From: a bacterium
GTDB taxonomy: Bacteria > Ratteibacteria > UBA8468
Length of the DNA stretch: 5,709 nucleotides
Assembly: GCA_030672255.1 (NCBI GenBank)
Contig: DAOVGU010000172.1
Coordinates: 1-5,709 of the forward strand
Direction: 5' to 3'
Of the stretch, positions 5,069-5,709 are shown in pieces (position 1 is the first letter of the stretch; each line of letters begins with the position of its first letter). The position numbers were made by a program, and so were the translations under genes. The notes below the pieces were generated by a model. The model searched no databases, was not told the DNA's origin, and saw only the letters and a program-made list of their open reading frames with translations.

Positions 5069-5709
5069 TCACAAATAATATGCAATTTCTTTCTCATGTC
5101 CAAGTCCTACAATAAAATGCAAGATATGCGGTTTGTTATTCTTTGCGAATCTTTTAATATACATTGAGTATATTCCTGAATCAGGACTACAAGAAAATTT
5201 GCTTGTTATATCTATTTTCAAGGGGCAAGGAAGCCATTGTCTCTCTGAAATATCCCGTAGGTAAGGAAGATAACCTACATCACGGAAGAGTTTTCTTATT
5301 CCTTCTAAAATTCTTTCCGAGTGTGTGGAAAGCAGCTTTGTAACATATACTTCTTCCTCTTTTGGAATTTGGAATCTTTTCCGGTTTACTACAAAGAGAC
5401 GCCATGCTTTTTTCAGCAAGTGCGGAAATATTTTGTACGGAGGTATTTCTTCCACGCCCCGCAAGTTAAATACTGAAATCAATCCAGGTTCACATAAACA
5501 CATTTCATCTTTTTCTGGTTTGCCGTAATCATAGATTTTATCTCTTATGAAATCCCATACTTTTCCCGATAGGACTTTCTGTTCGTGAGTATCATGAACA
5601 ATCCCGTGAATTCTGTGCTCGATCCCATCTCTCTTCACAGAAGTATATGGCAGGTCATCTAAATTAGAAACCTTATACTCTTCTAGGGGGCCTTTTTCTT
5701 CTTCATTAA
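5069..5709 (-). CDS. Possible TraB/GumN-like protein, C-terminal part (5' end outside window)
   Basis: The frame stays open from the TGA at 5069-5071 to the window edge, so about 212 codons are visible and the start lies outside; the internal GTG at 5638 need not be the start. Seen: HGIVH near 5608-5594, CLCEPGL about 35 residues later, and FIVGLGHEKEIAYYL at the extreme C-terminus (His codon 5098-5096). Known: proteins of the TraB/PrgY, GumN and Tiki group begin with a GTxH motif, have a conserved Glu in a VEL-type segment, and end with VGxGHxxGIxxLL. The order and spacing of these motifs fit, but the match is from memory and weak, and the central region (about 100 residues, helix-rich with several Cys) is unassigned. 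The gene converges on the + strand gene and reads toward the IS, in the same direction as the transposase. No signal peptide or membrane segment is seen in this part. Confidence 0.6.
   Translation of the reverse strand, partial: NEEEKGPLEEYKVSNLDDLPYTSVKRDGIEHRIHGIVHDTHEQKVLSGKVWDFIRDKIYDYGKPEKDEMCLCEPGLISVFNLRGVEEIPPYKIFPHLLKKAWRLFVVNRKRFQIPKEEEVYVTKLLSTHSERILEGIRKLFRDVGYLPYLRDISERQWLPCPLKIDITSKFSCSPDSGIYSMYIKRFAKNNKPHILHFIVGLGHEKEIAYYL

Noticed and set aside
5325..5528. 67-codon + strand frame
   Set aside because: Antisense to the long - strand gene that is open to the window edge, with no recognisable content.
1..5709. CRISPR array, tRNA or rRNA genes
   Set aside because: No regularly spaced repeats, cloverleaf-like segments or rRNA-like conserved stretches were seen on either strand.

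Overview
The window is AT-rich (by eye about 35% GC in the flanks, somewhat higher inside the insertion sequence). It has AAGGAGG-type Shine-Dalgarno sites and ATG, GTG and TTG starts, so it is bacterial or possibly archaeal. I cannot name the lineage. Mixed gene fragments around an IS point to an accessory region rather than a housekeeping one.

Left part (1-2081, + strand). Two tightly spaced genes form an operon. The first enters from the left edge and is the C-terminal part of a type I phosphoribosyltransferase-like protein with an intact PRPP-binding loop. Seven bases later comes a 555-codon gene whose C-terminal two thirds is homologous to S-adenosyl-L-homocysteine hydrolase (SAHH). It has the NAD Rossmann GxGxxG motif and the family's landmark segments, but most SAHH catalytic positions are substituted and there is a long N-terminal extension. 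A PRPP-using enzyme paired with a remodelled SAHH-like NAD protein suggests synthesis or sensing of a nucleoside-like small molecule. This is the most interesting item in the window, but its function is inferred.

Middle (2082-2697). No convincing gene. The stretch holds several short hairpins and, at its right end, a sigma70-like promoter (TTGACC-17-TATATT) reading toward a broken gene.

Insertion sequence (about 2898-4494). An IS256-family element carries one intact DDE transposase on the - strand, bounded by imperfect inverted repeats of about 30 bp. Its 5' leader can fold back on the transposase start codon and ribosome site, which would mute read-through expression. The left flank is a short piece of an interrupted gene (tentatively DUF1016/YhcG-like). 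The right flank is an unrecognised gene lacking a clear start. No target-site duplication is visible, so the two flanks may not come from the same original gene.

Right part (4503-5709). The unrecognised + strand gene is followed by a possible degraded reading frame. A - strand gene then enters from the right edge. It has features reminiscent of the TraB/GumN/EreA-type fold (GxxH near the N-terminus, Glu-Pro-Gly, and a GxGH close to the C-terminus). It is transcribed in the same direction as the transposase, so its transcripts could run into the IS.
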